Notes: generated by a model not told the origin, from the sequence alone. A stretch of 64,000 bases of DNA from Alitta virens (GCA_932294295.1 OW028576.1:23691227-23755226), one strand, 5' to 3'. Shown: positions 13,301 through 26,567, counted from the stretch's first letter. Numbers and translations are program-made.

Positions 13301-14109
13301 ATTAAAGTTCAAAGCTTTTTCTTTTTTACAAGGTTAGAATAGCAAATTACAATTTAGTTGAGTATTCCAGTGCTCCGTAAATAATGTGAAAAAACTACTG
13401 ATTGACAAATGCCATCGAAATCAATTATTATACTTTCCTTAGTAAGTTGTTTTTTTAATGTAATTTTGTCATAAAATATATATCCATAAAAGGCAATGAA
13501 AATTTTCACTGATCCAATAGAAAATAAAAATGTATAAAGTGTCAAATATATTAGATACTATTGTCTAACTCCATGATAACTAAGAACATAATTATATACT
13601 ATTATATTCTATGTTCTCTGATGATTTAAAAAATGTGAACAATATATATTTACAATTAATGTATGTACATAATATTTAATATACTAAACGCTAACAACTA
13701 AATAACACAACATGATAATTGAATAATATCTAACACATATTAACTTACAATTATCTATATTTCTTAAATGTAAAATTTCTACAAAATGACAGACCTGACG
13801 GTGGTGGTATGGATGGAGCCAAGTGCAACAGTGACCTTACCAAGTTTTTATCAAGACTTATAAATGAGTGGACTTCAATCATAGACACAAAGTCCAGAGC
13901 TTTGTAAAGTCACCACTAGGGCCAGTCTAAAGTATAAGTACCAGTGAAATACAATGATACCTCTGCATTATGAATAGTAGTAGTTTTAGTGTATATTAGA
14001 ATTTTAGTTTAGGGATTAGGAGGTTTTAATAGCGAAGGTTAATTAATAATTATGGTATATTTATGAAACTATTTCATGAAATTATATCATTGGCTGATAT
14101 TTAAGAGGT
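10166..14109. other. 5' flank of the Patched-domain gene: no gene, scattered repeats
   Basis: A (TA)n tract lies at 10326-10357. The CCTC/AAGACCACC motif (reverse of the 17-bp repeat at 14110) occurs near 10547, 10918 and 12880-12990. A short TTCTA pentanucleotide run lies at 12160-12192. No ORF with protein-like composition was seen. Promoter and 5' UTR exon(s) of the Patched-domain gene are expected somewhere here but are not identifiable. Confidence 0.5.
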
Positions 14110-14245
14110 GAGGTGGTCTTAATAGTGAGGCAGTCGTAATGGTGAGGTTGTCTTAATAGTGAGGTGAATTTCATAGCGAGGTGATCTTAATAGTGAGGTG
14201 GCCATAACAGTGAGGTGGTATTATTAGTGAGGTGAGGTGGTCTTT
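14110..14245 (+). repeat. 17-bp minisatellite, about 7 copies
   Basis: Successive units follow the consensus GAGGTGGTCTTAATAGT, each 17 bp long with substitutions but almost no length change. Related units recur elsewhere in the window (47.97-48.41 kb, and both orientations at 36.2-37.1 kb). Confidence 0.9.
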
Positions 14246-16850
14246 AAGAGGGGTGCTGTAGTATATGTCTACGTGTCCAGTATATACATATATATTACTT
14301 ATATATATACATATATATTACTTCGTTATATTTGTGGAACTTCACCATTTCAAATTTACTAGTCTTAACGGCGAATGTCTTAGTATTGAGGTAATTGAGA
14401 ATAAAAGATAATATTTAGCTGTCTTAATTCGCAGGTGATAGTAAACTGAGTGTCTGCTGGAGGTTGCTACAGTGTCTTATGCATGTGATATATATTATGA
14501 TTTATGGCTTAAAGTGGAACATTCCGACATGTAATGGAAAAAGTCATTTTCTAGTCTGCTGGGTTCAATTAAAACTTGCAAAATGAGTTTCTTGTATTTT
14601 GAAACGGTAAACAACTAAATGTAGGTAACTCAAATTCAAATGTATATTCCTAAATATTTTTGGTTGAATGTTGGTTTATTTGTGCTTTCAATTAATTACG
14701 TATATCCTGGGATAAGTTTTATTAAATATTTAACGTTTGGTGAAAATGTTTAATTTACTCGCCGAAATACAATAAAATACATTCATTTTTAAATAAGAGC
14801 CATTTTAAATTTTTATTTTAAATTTACTTATATAGGAATACGTTCTGTCAGTAATTCTTATCTTGCTAAAATGTCTTTTTATTTAGCCATCCCAAACAAT
14901 TTTCAGAATATGTGAGAATTGAATGTATATAACAATTTAGTGCACTGCGTTTAACACAAAGGCCAGGTGGCATTCTGATAAGTCATGATAAATTCTTGAT
15001 GATACTTTCCTCGATAACCCTTTAACCTAAGATCAATAGTCACCTGCCGATTGGAACGTTCAGTGATTGCCATATCTCAGACAATAGAGATACGTGTCAT
15101 TGATATGTATGTGAACATTGATATGGCAAATCCATTTTTATAGTTCATAGAAGATATAGTTTAAAATCTGGAATTCGATGTGAATGGACCAGAAACCTTA
15201 AAGTACTGTACTATAAATTGATTTCCTAATATGGTAATGTGTGCTCGGAGACAGACAGAAAAAGGTAAAGATATATTTGTAATTTTTATCTAAAATATTA
15301 TAATGCATAAATCAAACGGAGATATTTGTAATATTTTTGAAAATTAAACTGTTGTGAAATATTATTAAAAATTATTTAGGTTTTCCGTATTAACGAAATT
15401 ACACGGAATTATACTTTATTGGCAGATATAAGTAGATGACATAAGAACTGACATCCTTTCTTCCGGGATTTTATATTTTCATTATTCCATAATTATGCTG
15501 CAGATTTCCAAACATAAATGCTGTTTCTAAATGAAATACCAAGGCCAAAAATAACTATTACCTAGTCAAATGGTTTCCTTTAAATGACCATCATATAATT
15601 AATGTATTATTGAAATTATAAATATTATAATTGTGCAATATTATTATGAGAAATATTAGTTTTATGATCATTATAGTCTACGGATCCCTACAACATCTCG
15701 TTTAATGAATTATTTCGAATGTCGACCTGTACATATCAATCACATTTATTCCTACTTTCATTTATTTGCTCAAGACACAAAAAATCAACATATGAACAAA
15801 CTAAGTGCTGTACTTTCGGAAAGTACTGGCATTTCTGGGTACACTTGCACCGGGAAGCATCGCTCTAGTTGCCATGGGAACTGAAGAAGCCTCATCCAGG
15901 AAAATCGATTCCTTCGCCAGTGCATATGCACCCAGCTAGGAAGGCCTCATAGTTCACAATTGGGTGAAGGTTTTCCAATAGTTTTATTTTGGTTGTTCAC
16001 ATAACATTTACCAGGAATCCAGGATAGATTGTGCTAGCTGGGTGCTATCTTCAACAGAACCTTGGGATATTCAGATAAATCAAATAAATCAATGGTAATT
16101 GTTATTTAATAAACCTAGTTTCTTTGAGTTTTTGATGAAGTTATGCATGTAGAAAGCCATAACTAGTTAATAATCCTATCCCTATCCTATCATATCCTAT
16201 CCTCTAATCCCAAAATGTTCTATTTATAAATTTCATATTGAACAAAGCACTGAAAATCTGTTGGACATATGTTGCTTTGAATCCAACATAAACATATTGA
16301 AAAAATGAAAATCATATTTCTCCAAAACATCAAAACATATTTGCCAATACTAAATCCTATATGGATGTATACTTAATATCCATAACTGACGCAATGACCT
16401 GCCAACAGCTGAAACCACATAAGGATGTGATGACCTCACAGTAATGCGACTGCTCTGAGCCAGAATAATAACCCCACTCTGAACAAAGGCTACATGACCT
16501 ATATATGAGACATATATTACTTTATTACGTGCTATTTTCAGGAATGTAATACAATGCTTATATTTGTGGTGGAAAACTCAAAGAATTGTTTGGTCATTTC
16601 CAGTACATGTTTATCACTTACATCAAGTTTAGTTTGTGTTCACATGTTGATACTTGATAATGACCAATTTTTAATATGTAAGTAATGGCATGTGGTATCA
16701 ATTGACATGTTTGTTACTTTTAAGTTGCTTTCATTAACGTGGGCAGATTTTGTTTCGATAAATTGTATTTTAGATTATAATGTTTTTTTCATGTGTGTAT
16801 CAGGCATTCTATTCTATTCTATCAAGCATACAATTTATATCGCTTTTGTG
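14246..16850. other. AT-rich intergenic sequence, no gene seen
   Basis: Contains inverted ATATACATATATAT tracts around 14278-14323 and a short ATCCT-type pentanucleotide run at 16178-16206. At 15795-15945 there is an open stretch with better-than-average base composition, but it has no splice context or recognisable protein. Confidence 0.4.
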
Positions 16851-17026
16851 ACCCTATCCTATCCTACCCTGTCCTGTCCTATCCTATCCTATCCTATCCT
16901 ATCCTGCCCTATCCTATCCTGCCCTGTCTTGCCCTATCCTATCCTATACTGCCCCATCCTATCCTATCCTGCCCTATCCTATCCTACCCTGTCCTGCCCT
17001 ATCCTATCCTATCCTATCCTATCCAC
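16850..17026 (+). repeat. ATCCT pentanucleotide microsatellite with CCTGC/CCTGT variants
   Basis: About 35 five-base units, mostly CCTAT with interspersed CCTGC, CCTGT and CCTAC, which open long spurious frames rich in Tyr, Pro, Ser and Leu. Reverse-orientation relatives (GGATA) lie at 17603-17642 and 18232-18276. TTCTA relatives lie at 16806-16822 and 18075-18140. Confidence 0.92.
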
Positions 17027-17596
17027 AAGACTCTCCTTTATCCTAAGATTAGGCTAATCATATAAAATAACCTAATTACAGACACAGAATTAGTCTTTCA
17101 CTAAATCACATTATTACAAAATCCATTTTAAATAAATTTCAAACTTTAATTTCATAATCAACTTCAATTATGCCATACAACTTACCATATACTCAGTACA
17201 TTTCATGGTTCACCTAATTTTGTTGTAAAATCAATACTATAGTGCTAAAGCAATCAATATATATGGGAGCTATAGGCAAGTGCACATGTACTCGAACATC
17301 AGGCCCATGTCCATAATTAAATAAAGGGAGTTCAGGATATGTGGAAATGCCACATGCTAGCATCATGAATTGTCATGATATCATGTCTGTGTCATGTCCA
17401 TGTAGGAGCCTGTGACATATCACATAACATTGAACATTAATCATGTAATAAATGTATGAAATATCATTTGATTATGGTAATCATGTATTTTTTGTATTTT
17501 AATGTATTGTAGACAATGTGTGAGATGTATGGGAAAAATACATTGGAATTACTAAATTAGTGCAATGATTTAGATAGATGGATAGATCTATAGATA

Positions 17597-17645
17597 AGAT
17601 TTTGGATAGGAAAGGATAGGATAGGGATAGGATAGGATATCCTGG
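17597..17645 (-). repeat. GGATA pentanucleotide run (inverse of the 16.85-kb array)
   Basis: Imperfect GGATA/AGGATAGG units are the reverse complement of the ATCCT array 0.6 kb upstream, so the two could pair. Confidence 0.7.
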
Positions 17646-20600
17646 ATAAATATGACAGGGCATATTCATAAATGTAGAAACCAATCCTTTTCATGAATTT
17701 GGAATTAACTGAATAATTTTCTCTCTGTATACTTGTAAACCATTACATTATTTACCATATGACAGCCTTACTTTTTTAACAACCAATAAACTTTGATTTA
17801 TTATCGAAAATATGATGATAATGTTTTTACTGCATTTAAGGGCCAGCCTAAATACACTAATATACCTATATACTGAGTTTCTGTTTTCTATTTTACATTG
17901 CAAGTACTTTGGGGTCTTTTGTCCCACAGTAACACAGTTTTTTATCAAAGGAATAATGTCAGCCATTAAAGGTCAGAAATAATCATGGCCATATTTGACC
18001 TCCCACGTCAATCCCTGAACACGAATATACTGTGTGAACAAGTGCAATGTGTCATAGAAAACAATATTATATGTGTTTCTATTCTATTCTATTTATATTA
18101 TATTCTATATGTTTACATTCTATTCAATTATATTCTATATATGTTTACCTACTTAAGATGTTAATTATATCATGGAGACAAGAGTCTTGTCTCCATGACG
18201 ATATGGAGATAAATCAATTAAGAATATTTAGGATAGGGAATAAATGATACAGGATAGGATAGCCTAGAATAGGACATGCATATATATCTTAAGTATTCAA
18301 TGGTAAACATGATTTTTTAACATTTATGTTATTATATTATTATTTAATCCATATAATATTGTAATTAATTATTCAGTTATAACCATCAATTCAAAATAAA
18401 TTCAAATCTCAAATGTTCCATTGTGAAAATCTGTGACTAATGCTCACAAGTTCATCTATAGGATATTGACGCGTCATGACGCTAAATTATTGCTGTAAAA
18501 AGTCTAAAATATGCAAAGAAATTGCAAAATAAACATTCATGACTATATAACAAAGAAACAAAAGCAATCAAGTAGTGTAATTTGTAAAGTGAAGTGCGTC
18601 AGCAACGAACAGCTGCGAAAACTCTATTCATTTCATTAGATTTGCCTTACAAGGTAAACCTGGATCTGGGTGCATGTGTACTCGCACCAGACAATGGAAT
18701 CGGCGAAAAACTATGTTTTCGTTCGTTCAACAAGATGTCAGTTGAATATTAGGTTGGTAGATTGAGCAAAATGTGCATTGAAATCGTTTGGTATGACAAA
18801 TTTAGTTTAAATCGTCATTATTGTTAAATAAAAGGGTTTTTTATCTTCGATTTGGAACGAACTTGCTTCTGATCAAAACAAAACGGTCATGTGACCAAAA
18901 TAGACTCGCTCATTGATTATCACCGGGTTGAGAATGAAGTTTTCCCATGATGTATATTCCCAAAAATTGTACATTCATTCAAATTTACATTGATTAATTT
19001 ATTAATACCAGACTTATCGATGTGAATGTTACCATTGGAAATAGTATTTTGGGTGAAATTACAGACGTTTCGTTTCAGTACACAACTTGCCCCTCCCCCA
19101 AATCTTGACACATGGACTCGTCTGCATACTAATTTCTGCATAATGAGCTTTTGTGAAGAAACCACATGGCTACAGCCCAGCTGATTTCATACCCCTTGTC
19201 CCAAATTGCCACACACTGTCATTTGATGAAATAATTGAAATTCTAAACTTACATCAAATAATATATTGATAACAACTGCCAGTGAAGGGCAAAAAACTAC
19301 AGTTTAGTGCTCAGACGCCTATAAATTACATTGGCCCTAGAAATTTATTAGGTGTACTCAAGATAAATTTGCAACTTGAGTTGCAAGTTTCGGCTAATAT
19401 ATCGGAGCTTTGTTTGCATATATATTTTTTTATGTGCCCTACCAACAAAGCACTCATTCTTACTAGGTTGTGTTTATTTTTTATTTTAGTAAACTATGAA
19501 CCTTGAGGCTTTTAAGGTAAACATTTACTTTGTATTAAGCTCTCCTTTAAAATCGACATTATTTTCATATTATTTTTACATACGTTAAATGTATAGCAGA
19601 CTGGAATTATAAGGTCTATATTGTACATTTATTAATTTGGACTACAATACTCAAAACTCAATTATTGTACCCAAAAAGTAATTTATTTGGAGAAAACGAT
19701 TTCGAGGACAAAATTGTAATTTCATCATTTAAATGCAAATGCTAATAAGAGTAATATAATCTCTGTGAAACATTTCTAAACCATATCTTACCATATGGGC
19801 ATGCAATTTAGAACTTTCAACATTTTATCATAAAACAATAATAGTAATAAAAACTCGATTCTTACCTCAAATTAAAGTCTTTCCTGGTAGTCTAACTTCT
19901 CCAAATGCTAGCAGGCACTAGGATAGTGTCTGATAAACGTAGATAAATTGAATATTATCTCTTTTTTCTGCTCATATGACTGCCTTTCTTCTATGACAGC
20001 TGCTATACAATGAATGGAAGATGTGTGGCAAATGCACTTCCAACTCAGTACACGTGTACCCAGCCATCGGCGCCAAAATGACAGCTACCCACCTAGCGGC
20101 CATGACGCGAACTAACGACCTCAAAGCAGACGTCCTGGAAAAAGAAAATACAAATAAAAATCGTATTTTAGCTCGTTCTAACTTGGGATTTCGAGTGATA
20201 GGCGTTCAATAAGAGCATTTATAGATAATTGCTGATATGTCTATGCAAGGGATACACTTCTTCTGGAAATATATGAGCTTGTATGACCTGCAATTGTCTG
20301 CAAATGTTAATGTATGATGTTCTGAAATGATAAAACGTCAATAAAAGTCGCGTTTTTTGGCTTGAAACTTCCTTTTTTATTATATTGTGCACAGAATAAT
20401 AATATCTTTTGCTGATTGGTTATTTCTACAATTAGGGCTTAAAATATGATTGTAGATAATAATTTTAACGTCTTTTTCTCCTCCGGATGGCCATTGTGCT
20501 TAGCGGGCCCATGTCACCCTGCCAGTACACATGCACTCGCGCTCTGACCCAGTTTGACCGCTCAATCCTGTCTGAACGCAAGTACTCAACTCAACAGGGA

Positions 20601-21714
20601 ATTATATTATATCAGCTCCAAATAATTGCCTATGGCAGTTGGCTCAGTAATTAGGTTGTTGTCTGTTGCCAAGTTGCAATTAATAATACAATGTGATTAT
20701 AAGGTGCCTGGAGTCTCAAGAGTTCCAAAAAAGCTCAAGGTTGCAAAATTGCAAAACTTGCAAGTTACAAACCTAATTGAGAATGATATTTTAATATTGT
20801 GCACCTGACTATATACTGCATGTATTGAATGAACTGTTAATATTACAGGAAAGCAATATATTCATAAAAACTGCCACCCCCCCCCCCCCCTCCCTAGAAT
20901 TTTAAATGTACTTACAGTGTACGGTTACTGAAGTTTTACATAACATCAGAAGCTTGACCTTTGACCGAACCCTAGACTTTTTCCAGGCTTCCGCCCTGAT
21001 AGTATATGCCTAATTATCCAGCTATGTAGTCAAAAATCTAAAACTTCTGTAGCGCCAATGTCAAAATTGTCATTAGCCATTATGTAGCCACTGCATGTTC
21101 GTGTCTGTAGCAACCCTGCATGTTAAAAAAAGCCCTCGATCCCATGAATGACATAAAGTATTGCCAAGACCTTAAAAAATAGCTTAATTGTATTCGAGGT
21201 GGGCTTCTATTTGAGGGGGTGGGGGCGTTTATTCGAGTAAATATAATTAGATTAATAGATAGATAGATATGGAAAGTGCAGCCCTCTAAGGCAATTAAGT
21301 TCTTGCCGCTATCAAGGGTTGATTGATGAGGTGAGAGAGAAAGGAGGAGTCCACCCATGTTACACATTTACCCCATGAATGGGATCTTTTACTTGTCTTA
21401 GCATAGCCATAGCACAGGCCTAATTAAATAGACTTAATTGGGTGATTAATTATTTCCTGGTAACAAAGAAGCAAGTGTACTTACATTTCAATAATTATAG
21501 TGATTGAATTCATAAAAACACCACAACCTTCTTAATATCTGCAAATTTCGTTTTAATACCATCGGAAGTTTCATTTTTCATCATTTCTTTTGTCTGCGAA
21601 AGGTTGATAGTCAAGTAGAACTTTGTCAAAAAGTCGGGTGAGCGTGACATGGAGTATGGCAGCCATTTTTATTTTGTTGGTACTGGGTAATTTGAGGTTG
21701 CTGCTTTCAAATCT
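17646..21714. other. intergenic sequence, no gene seen
   Basis: Short AT-rich frames only. Contains TTCTA and GGATA pentanucleotide runs at 18075-18140 and 18232-18276, a C14-type homopolymer near 20876-20890, and several copies of a GTACACNTGCAC-like palindromic motif. A dispersed-repeat segment (GGAGTCCAC...GTTACAC...GGGATCTTTTA) at about 21336-21400 reappears at 42777-42830. Confidence 0.4.
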
Positions 21715-22382
21715 TGAGCACTTTGACATTCACACAGTTGCCATGGTAACAAAACTTTGCATTTTCAATATTCCATAGAAAATGTAATTACTAATTAGCG
21801 AGCTTAATATAATCCAGTTACAACTAATGCTATGAAATCAATAGCCAGGGATATATGATTGCAAATACTGAAAAGACATTGGAGGACAACGGTCAAGGTC
21901 ACTGATGGAATTATGCCAAATATGGAAATTACTCCAATTTTCTGTCATTCCACGGATAAATTATGTCACAGCAAACACCATGTGACAGAATACGACACAA
22001 ATGGCGTATCATATGAAAGCCTATGAAGAGTACTTTCTGGTGACACTTATTTAGCTGCCAAGTTACCAAATTATATTGCATCAAGGGAAATAACATTTAC
22101 CAGACAAGTCAAATAACTTTCAATATTTATACAGGGTGAGGCATACGTGTCAAAGATCAAAGTCCTCAATAGAATTATGCTAAAGATATACAAGAAATTA
22201 TGCCATCTTTCTGTCAATTTAATATTTCATCAAAACTTTCTCCATATAACAGAAAACAACACAAATGGCATATCATGTGAAAGCTATGACGAGTACTTTC
22301 TTATGACACTTATTTTTGGTATCCATGGCAACCAAAATGCTGCTATACCTGCCTAGTTACCACTACACTGAGGGAGGTGACC
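21715..22382 (+). repeat. left arm of a long inverted repeat
   Basis: This arm matches the reverse complement of 27682-28310 over most of its length, at roughly 75-80% by eye. Shared landmarks in order are GTTGCCATGGTAAC, GAAAATGT, AAATCAATAGCCA, GGTCAAGGTCACT, TGGAATTATGCCAAATATGG, GCCATCTTTCTGTCAATTTA, ATGGCATATCAT, GGTATCCATGGCAACCAAAA and GCCTAGTTACCA. It has internal sub-repeats (the TATGCC...CATATCAT block occurs twice). Together with the right arm it encloses the 78-bp minisatellite. Confidence 0.85.
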
Positions 22383-23890
22383 ATTTTCTACTGTATTATG
22401 TCAATGACTTTACACATGGTAATGACTTTTGAAATGTAAGATAACTCCGAGGTGAAAAAGGCTGGTTAACAGAAAAGTTTTCAGAAGAGCAACTGATCAC
22501 TCTTGCGAATGCAAAATTTGGTTCTATTCCAATGGCTTTTAATTGAAAAAGCTGGACAAAGTAAAGAAGAATTCAAAATCTAGGTTGAATTTGCTGATTA
22601 TTAATCATATATAAAACTATTTCCAGCATTATTGATAAATGGTAGTCTACAGACTTCGAGTGTGAATAAGAGAGATATACAAATAACACCAGGCTAAGAA
22701 AAAATATGTGAATAACATTTTATTTTCAAGAAAATGCTTGCTTATCGTTGTTTAGATGTCACAATTTAACAATTGGTATGTGTACATAACAGACAGCTAT
22801 TTCATGGATTTCACTACGATTTTATTCGATGATGGTAAAACATTGTGATTTGTTGACCCATTTGCACATGTGACTATATGCCTACCAAACCAGCCTCAAC
22901 AGTACTAATCTCTATCCTGGTTGTGGCCAATTCAAGAGGTAGCAGACTTGAAGATTACCTAAAATCTACATTATTTTTTCACAATTTTAGCAAAGCTCAG
23001 ATTACCATAGATACTCTTGCAGCTCAACTAACTGCAATCTTCTGATTGGAGGCATCTGAAGCTTCACCTACACAGCTGAGTACTAGGGCTGTACTTTATA
23101 ACGATACGATACTTATCACGATACAGTAAAACCGATACGATCTGTATCATGATAAGTATCATTAAGCTATATCAATGAAAAAAGCCTACAATACTGACAG
23201 TCCACTATGAAATGTAATGAACTAATCTTAATAGAATAGTCCAGACTGCTGTTTAATGTCATTGCAATTAAAGTGGCTGATATTTTTCTTTAAAAGCACC
23301 AGAACATCTTGGAAGCAGGTGTCTTATCTTCTCAAATGCCCCTAAGCATACCGTTGGATTGAATCGTTATTATTCATAATGGTTATCAATACCCGTATTG
23401 TTATCCTTGTACCGGTACAAATGGTATTATAGAACCAGCTGGTGTACAGCCCTACTGAGTACATATGTAGCGAATTTATTTTAGAAGACTTATTCCATAG
23501 TCATAGAAACAAGTTTAATGGCCAGTGTCCACCAGTTGTCAGCACCTGCCTGATAAGTAAAGAATCTCAATATTTTGATGATAGAGATTATGTTCACGTT
23601 TTGTAGGAGACTCTTGAATGTCATGGCCAATGTCATGAAGAGCATCATTGATTCAAAACATCTAAGTAATTTTATTGGTATTGGAATTCATCATCTCATT
23701 GTTATAGGAGCAGACCACAACCTGTTATTCACTTTTATCTGTTATTCATCAAAGCACCAGCTGGCTGGAATCTTCCCAGCTGGAGGTATCTCTGAGACCT
23801 GTCTCCCAGATGGATCATTCCCAGCTGGTATAAAAGCCAGCTGACAAGGACTTGAGCTGAATCCATCCTAGCTGGCAAATTCTCAAATTA
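22383..23890. other. interior of the inverted-repeat element, left of the minisatellite
   Basis: No gene recognised. A short palindromic patch around 23098-23165 (ACGATACGATACTTATCACG and its inverse) could be another MITE fragment. From about 23755 the sequence becomes rich in CCAGCTGG/CAGCTGG words related to the minisatellite. Confidence 0.45.
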
Positions 23891-26096
23891 GTCTCCCAGC
23901 TGCAGTGGCGATGCTTGTTATTTTTCAACTTATTGAGGCTTCAGCTATAGTGACCACCAGCTAGCTGGCAGTCTCCCAGCTGCAGTGGCGATGCTTGCTA
24001 TTTTTCAACTTATTGAGGCTTCAGCTAGTGACCTCCAGCTAGCTGGCATTCTCCCAGCTGCAGTGGCGACGCTTGTTATTTTTCAACTTATTGAGGCTTC
24101 AGCTAGTGACCTTCAGCTAGCTGGCAGTCTCCCAGCTGCAGTGGCGATGCTTGCTATTTTTCAACTTATTGAGGCTTCAGCTAGTGACCTCCAGCTAGCT
24201 GGCAGTCTCCCAGCTGCAGTGGCGATGCTTGCTATTTTTCAACTTATTGAGGCTTCAGCTAGTGACCTCCAGCTAGCTGGCATTCTCCCAGCTGCAGTGG
24301 CGACGCTTGTTATTTTTCAACTTATTGAGGCTCCAGCTAGTGACCTCCAGCTAGCTGGCATTCTCCCAGCTGCAGTGGCGACGCTTGTTATTTTTCAACT
24401 TATTGAGGCTTCAGCTAGTGACCTCCAGCTAGCTGGCAGTCTCCCAGCTGCAGTGGCGACGCTTGCTATTTTTCAACTTATTGAGGCTTCAGCTAGTGAC
24501 CACCAGCTAGCTGGCAGTCTCCCAGCTGCAGTGGCGATGCTTGCTATTTTTCAACTTACTGAGGCTCCAGCTAGTGACCTCCAGCTAGCTGGTAGTCTCC
24601 CAGCTGCAGTGGCGATGCTTGCTATTTTTCAACTTATTGAGGCTTCAGCTAGTAACCTCCAGCTAGCTGGCAGTCTCCCAGCTACAGTGGCGATGCTTGC
24701 TATTTTTCATCTTACTGAGGCTCCAGCTAGTGACCTCCAGCTAGCTGGCAGTCTCCCAGCTGCAGTGGCGACGCTTGCTATTTTTCAACTTATTGAGGCT
24801 TCAGCTAGTGACCATCAGCTAGCTGGCAGTCTCCCAGCTGCAGTGGCGATGCTTGCTATTTTTCAACTTACTGAGGCTCCAGCTAGTGACCTCCAGCTAG
24901 CTGGTAGTCTCCCAGCTGCAGTGGCGATGCTTGCTATTTTTCAACTTATTGAGGCTTCAGCTAGTAACCTCCAGCTAGCTGGCAGTCTCCCAGCTACAGT
25001 GGCGATGCTTGCTATTTTTCAACTTACTGAGGCTCCAGCTAGTAACCTCCAGCTAGCTGGCAGTCTCCCAGCTGCAGTGGCGATGCTTGCTATTTTTCAA
25101 CTTATTGAGGCTTCAGCTAGTGACCACCAGCTAGCTGGCAGTCTCCCAGCTGCAGTGGCGATGCTTGCTATTTTTCAACTTACTGAGGCTCCAGCTAGTG
25201 ACCTCCAGCTAGCTGGCAGTCTCTCAGCTGCAGTGGCGATGCTTGCTATTTTTCAACTTATTGAGGCTTCAGCTAGTGAACTCCAGCTAGCTGGCAGTCT
25301 CCCAGCTGCAGTGGCGATGCTTGCTATTTTTCAACTTATTGAGGCTTTAGCTAGTGAACTCCAGCTAGCTGGCAGTCTCCCAGCTGCAGTGGCGATGCTT
25401 GCTATTTTTAAACTTATTGAGGCTTCAGCTAGTGAACTCCAGCTAGCTGGCAGTCTCCCAGCTGCAGTGGCGATGCTTGCTATTTTTCAACTTATTGAGG
25501 CTTCAGCTAGTGACCTCCAGCTAGCTGGCAGTCTCCCAGCTGCAGTGGCGATGCTTGCTATTTTTCAACTTATTGAGGCTTCAGCTAGCTAGTGATCTCC
25601 AGCTAGCTGGCAGTCTCCCAGCTGCAGTGGCGATGCTTGCTATTTTTCAACTTATTGAGGCTTCAGCTAGTGACCACCAGCTAGCTGGCAGTCTCCCAGC
25701 TGCAGTGGCGATGCTTGCTATTTTTCAACTTATTGAGGCTTCAGCTAGTGACCTCCAGCTAGCTGGCAGTCTCCCAGCTGCAGTGGCGATGCTTGCTATT
25801 TTTCAACTTATTGAGGCTTCAGCTAGTGATCTCAAGCTAGCTGGCAGTCTCCCAGCTGCAGTGGCGATGCTTGCTATTTTTCAACTTATTGAGGCTTCAG
25901 CTAGTGACCTCCAGCTAGCTGGCAGTCTCCCAGCTGCAGTGGCGATGCTTGCTATTTTTCAACTTATTGAGGCTTCAGCTAGTGATCTCCAGCTAGCTGG
26001 CAGTCTCCCAGCTGCAGTGGCGATGCTTGCTATTTTTCAACTTATTGAGGCTTCAGCTAGTGACCTCAAGACTGCTAGCTTGCAGTCTCCCAGCTG
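23891..26096 (+). repeat. 78-bp minisatellite, 28 copies
   Basis: The GTCTCCCAGCTGCAGTGGCG anchor occurs at 23891, 23971 and 24049, then about every 78 bp to 26085. The first unit is 80 bp. Because 78 is divisible by three, one plus-strand frame stays open for 535 codons and then 205 more, with a 26-residue repeat (LIEASASDLQLAGSLP...). It is probably not a protein gene. Differences between units are mostly amino-acid-changing (Ser/Ile, Ser/Pro, Ile/Thr, Asp/Asn/Glu), a 4-bp insertion near 25585 shifts the frame, and there is no start context or splice site. Each unit contains the palindromes CAGCTAGCTGG and CAGCTG, so the array can form secondary structure. Confidence 0.95.
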
Positions 26097-26441
26097 CACT
26101 GGAAATTCTTGTGATACAGCTGTACTTTTATATACTCCCTCTCATCTGGCTTTATTATCTAGCATTTATTGACATTCAAAAGTAGAGATACATAAGAAAA
26201 AAATGCAGTGTTTTTTACAAATAATTTCTAGATCTATTTATTAAACCGACTTCAGTAGAAATAAGGACAAATATACAGACAATCATTATCCTGAATCATC
26301 CTGCCTCCATTTTTGCTATTATTAGGCCTCTCTGGCCTAACATAACAATACCAGCTCGAAAAGTTAGGGCTGGGTGGTAGGCATAGTTGGAACTCAGCTA
26401 GCTGGGAAGAAATGCTAAGAAATGTCAGCTGGCAAAGAAAG

Positions 26442-26567
26442 TTGCTAGCTGGGTAAATTTAATTGGCTGGCTGGCTAAGACGGTTGCTAGCTGGGTGAAT
26501 TTAGTTGGCTGGCTAGCTAAGACCGTTGCTAGCTGGGTGAATTTAATTGGCTGGCTGGCTTAGAAGC
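26442..26567 (+). repeat. 42-bp tandem repeat, 3 copies
   Basis: Units start TTGCTAGCTGGGTGAATTTA at 26442, 26484 and 26526. They share the GCTAGCTGG word with the 78-bp minisatellite 350 bp upstream, which suggests a common origin. Confidence 0.88.

Noticed and set aside
14110..14245. CRISPR-like array
   Set aside because: The 17-bp units are contiguous without spacers, and the genome is clearly eukaryotic.
16692..17065. Frames of Tyr/Pro/Ser/Leu repeats
   Set aside because: Generated by the ATCCT pentanucleotide array.
23985..26172. Two long open frames (535 and 205 codons) as a repeat-protein gene
   Set aside because: They are explained by the 78-bp period. Unit differences are mostly amino-acid-changing, a 4-bp insertion breaks the frame, and no promoter, signal or splice evidence accompanies them.
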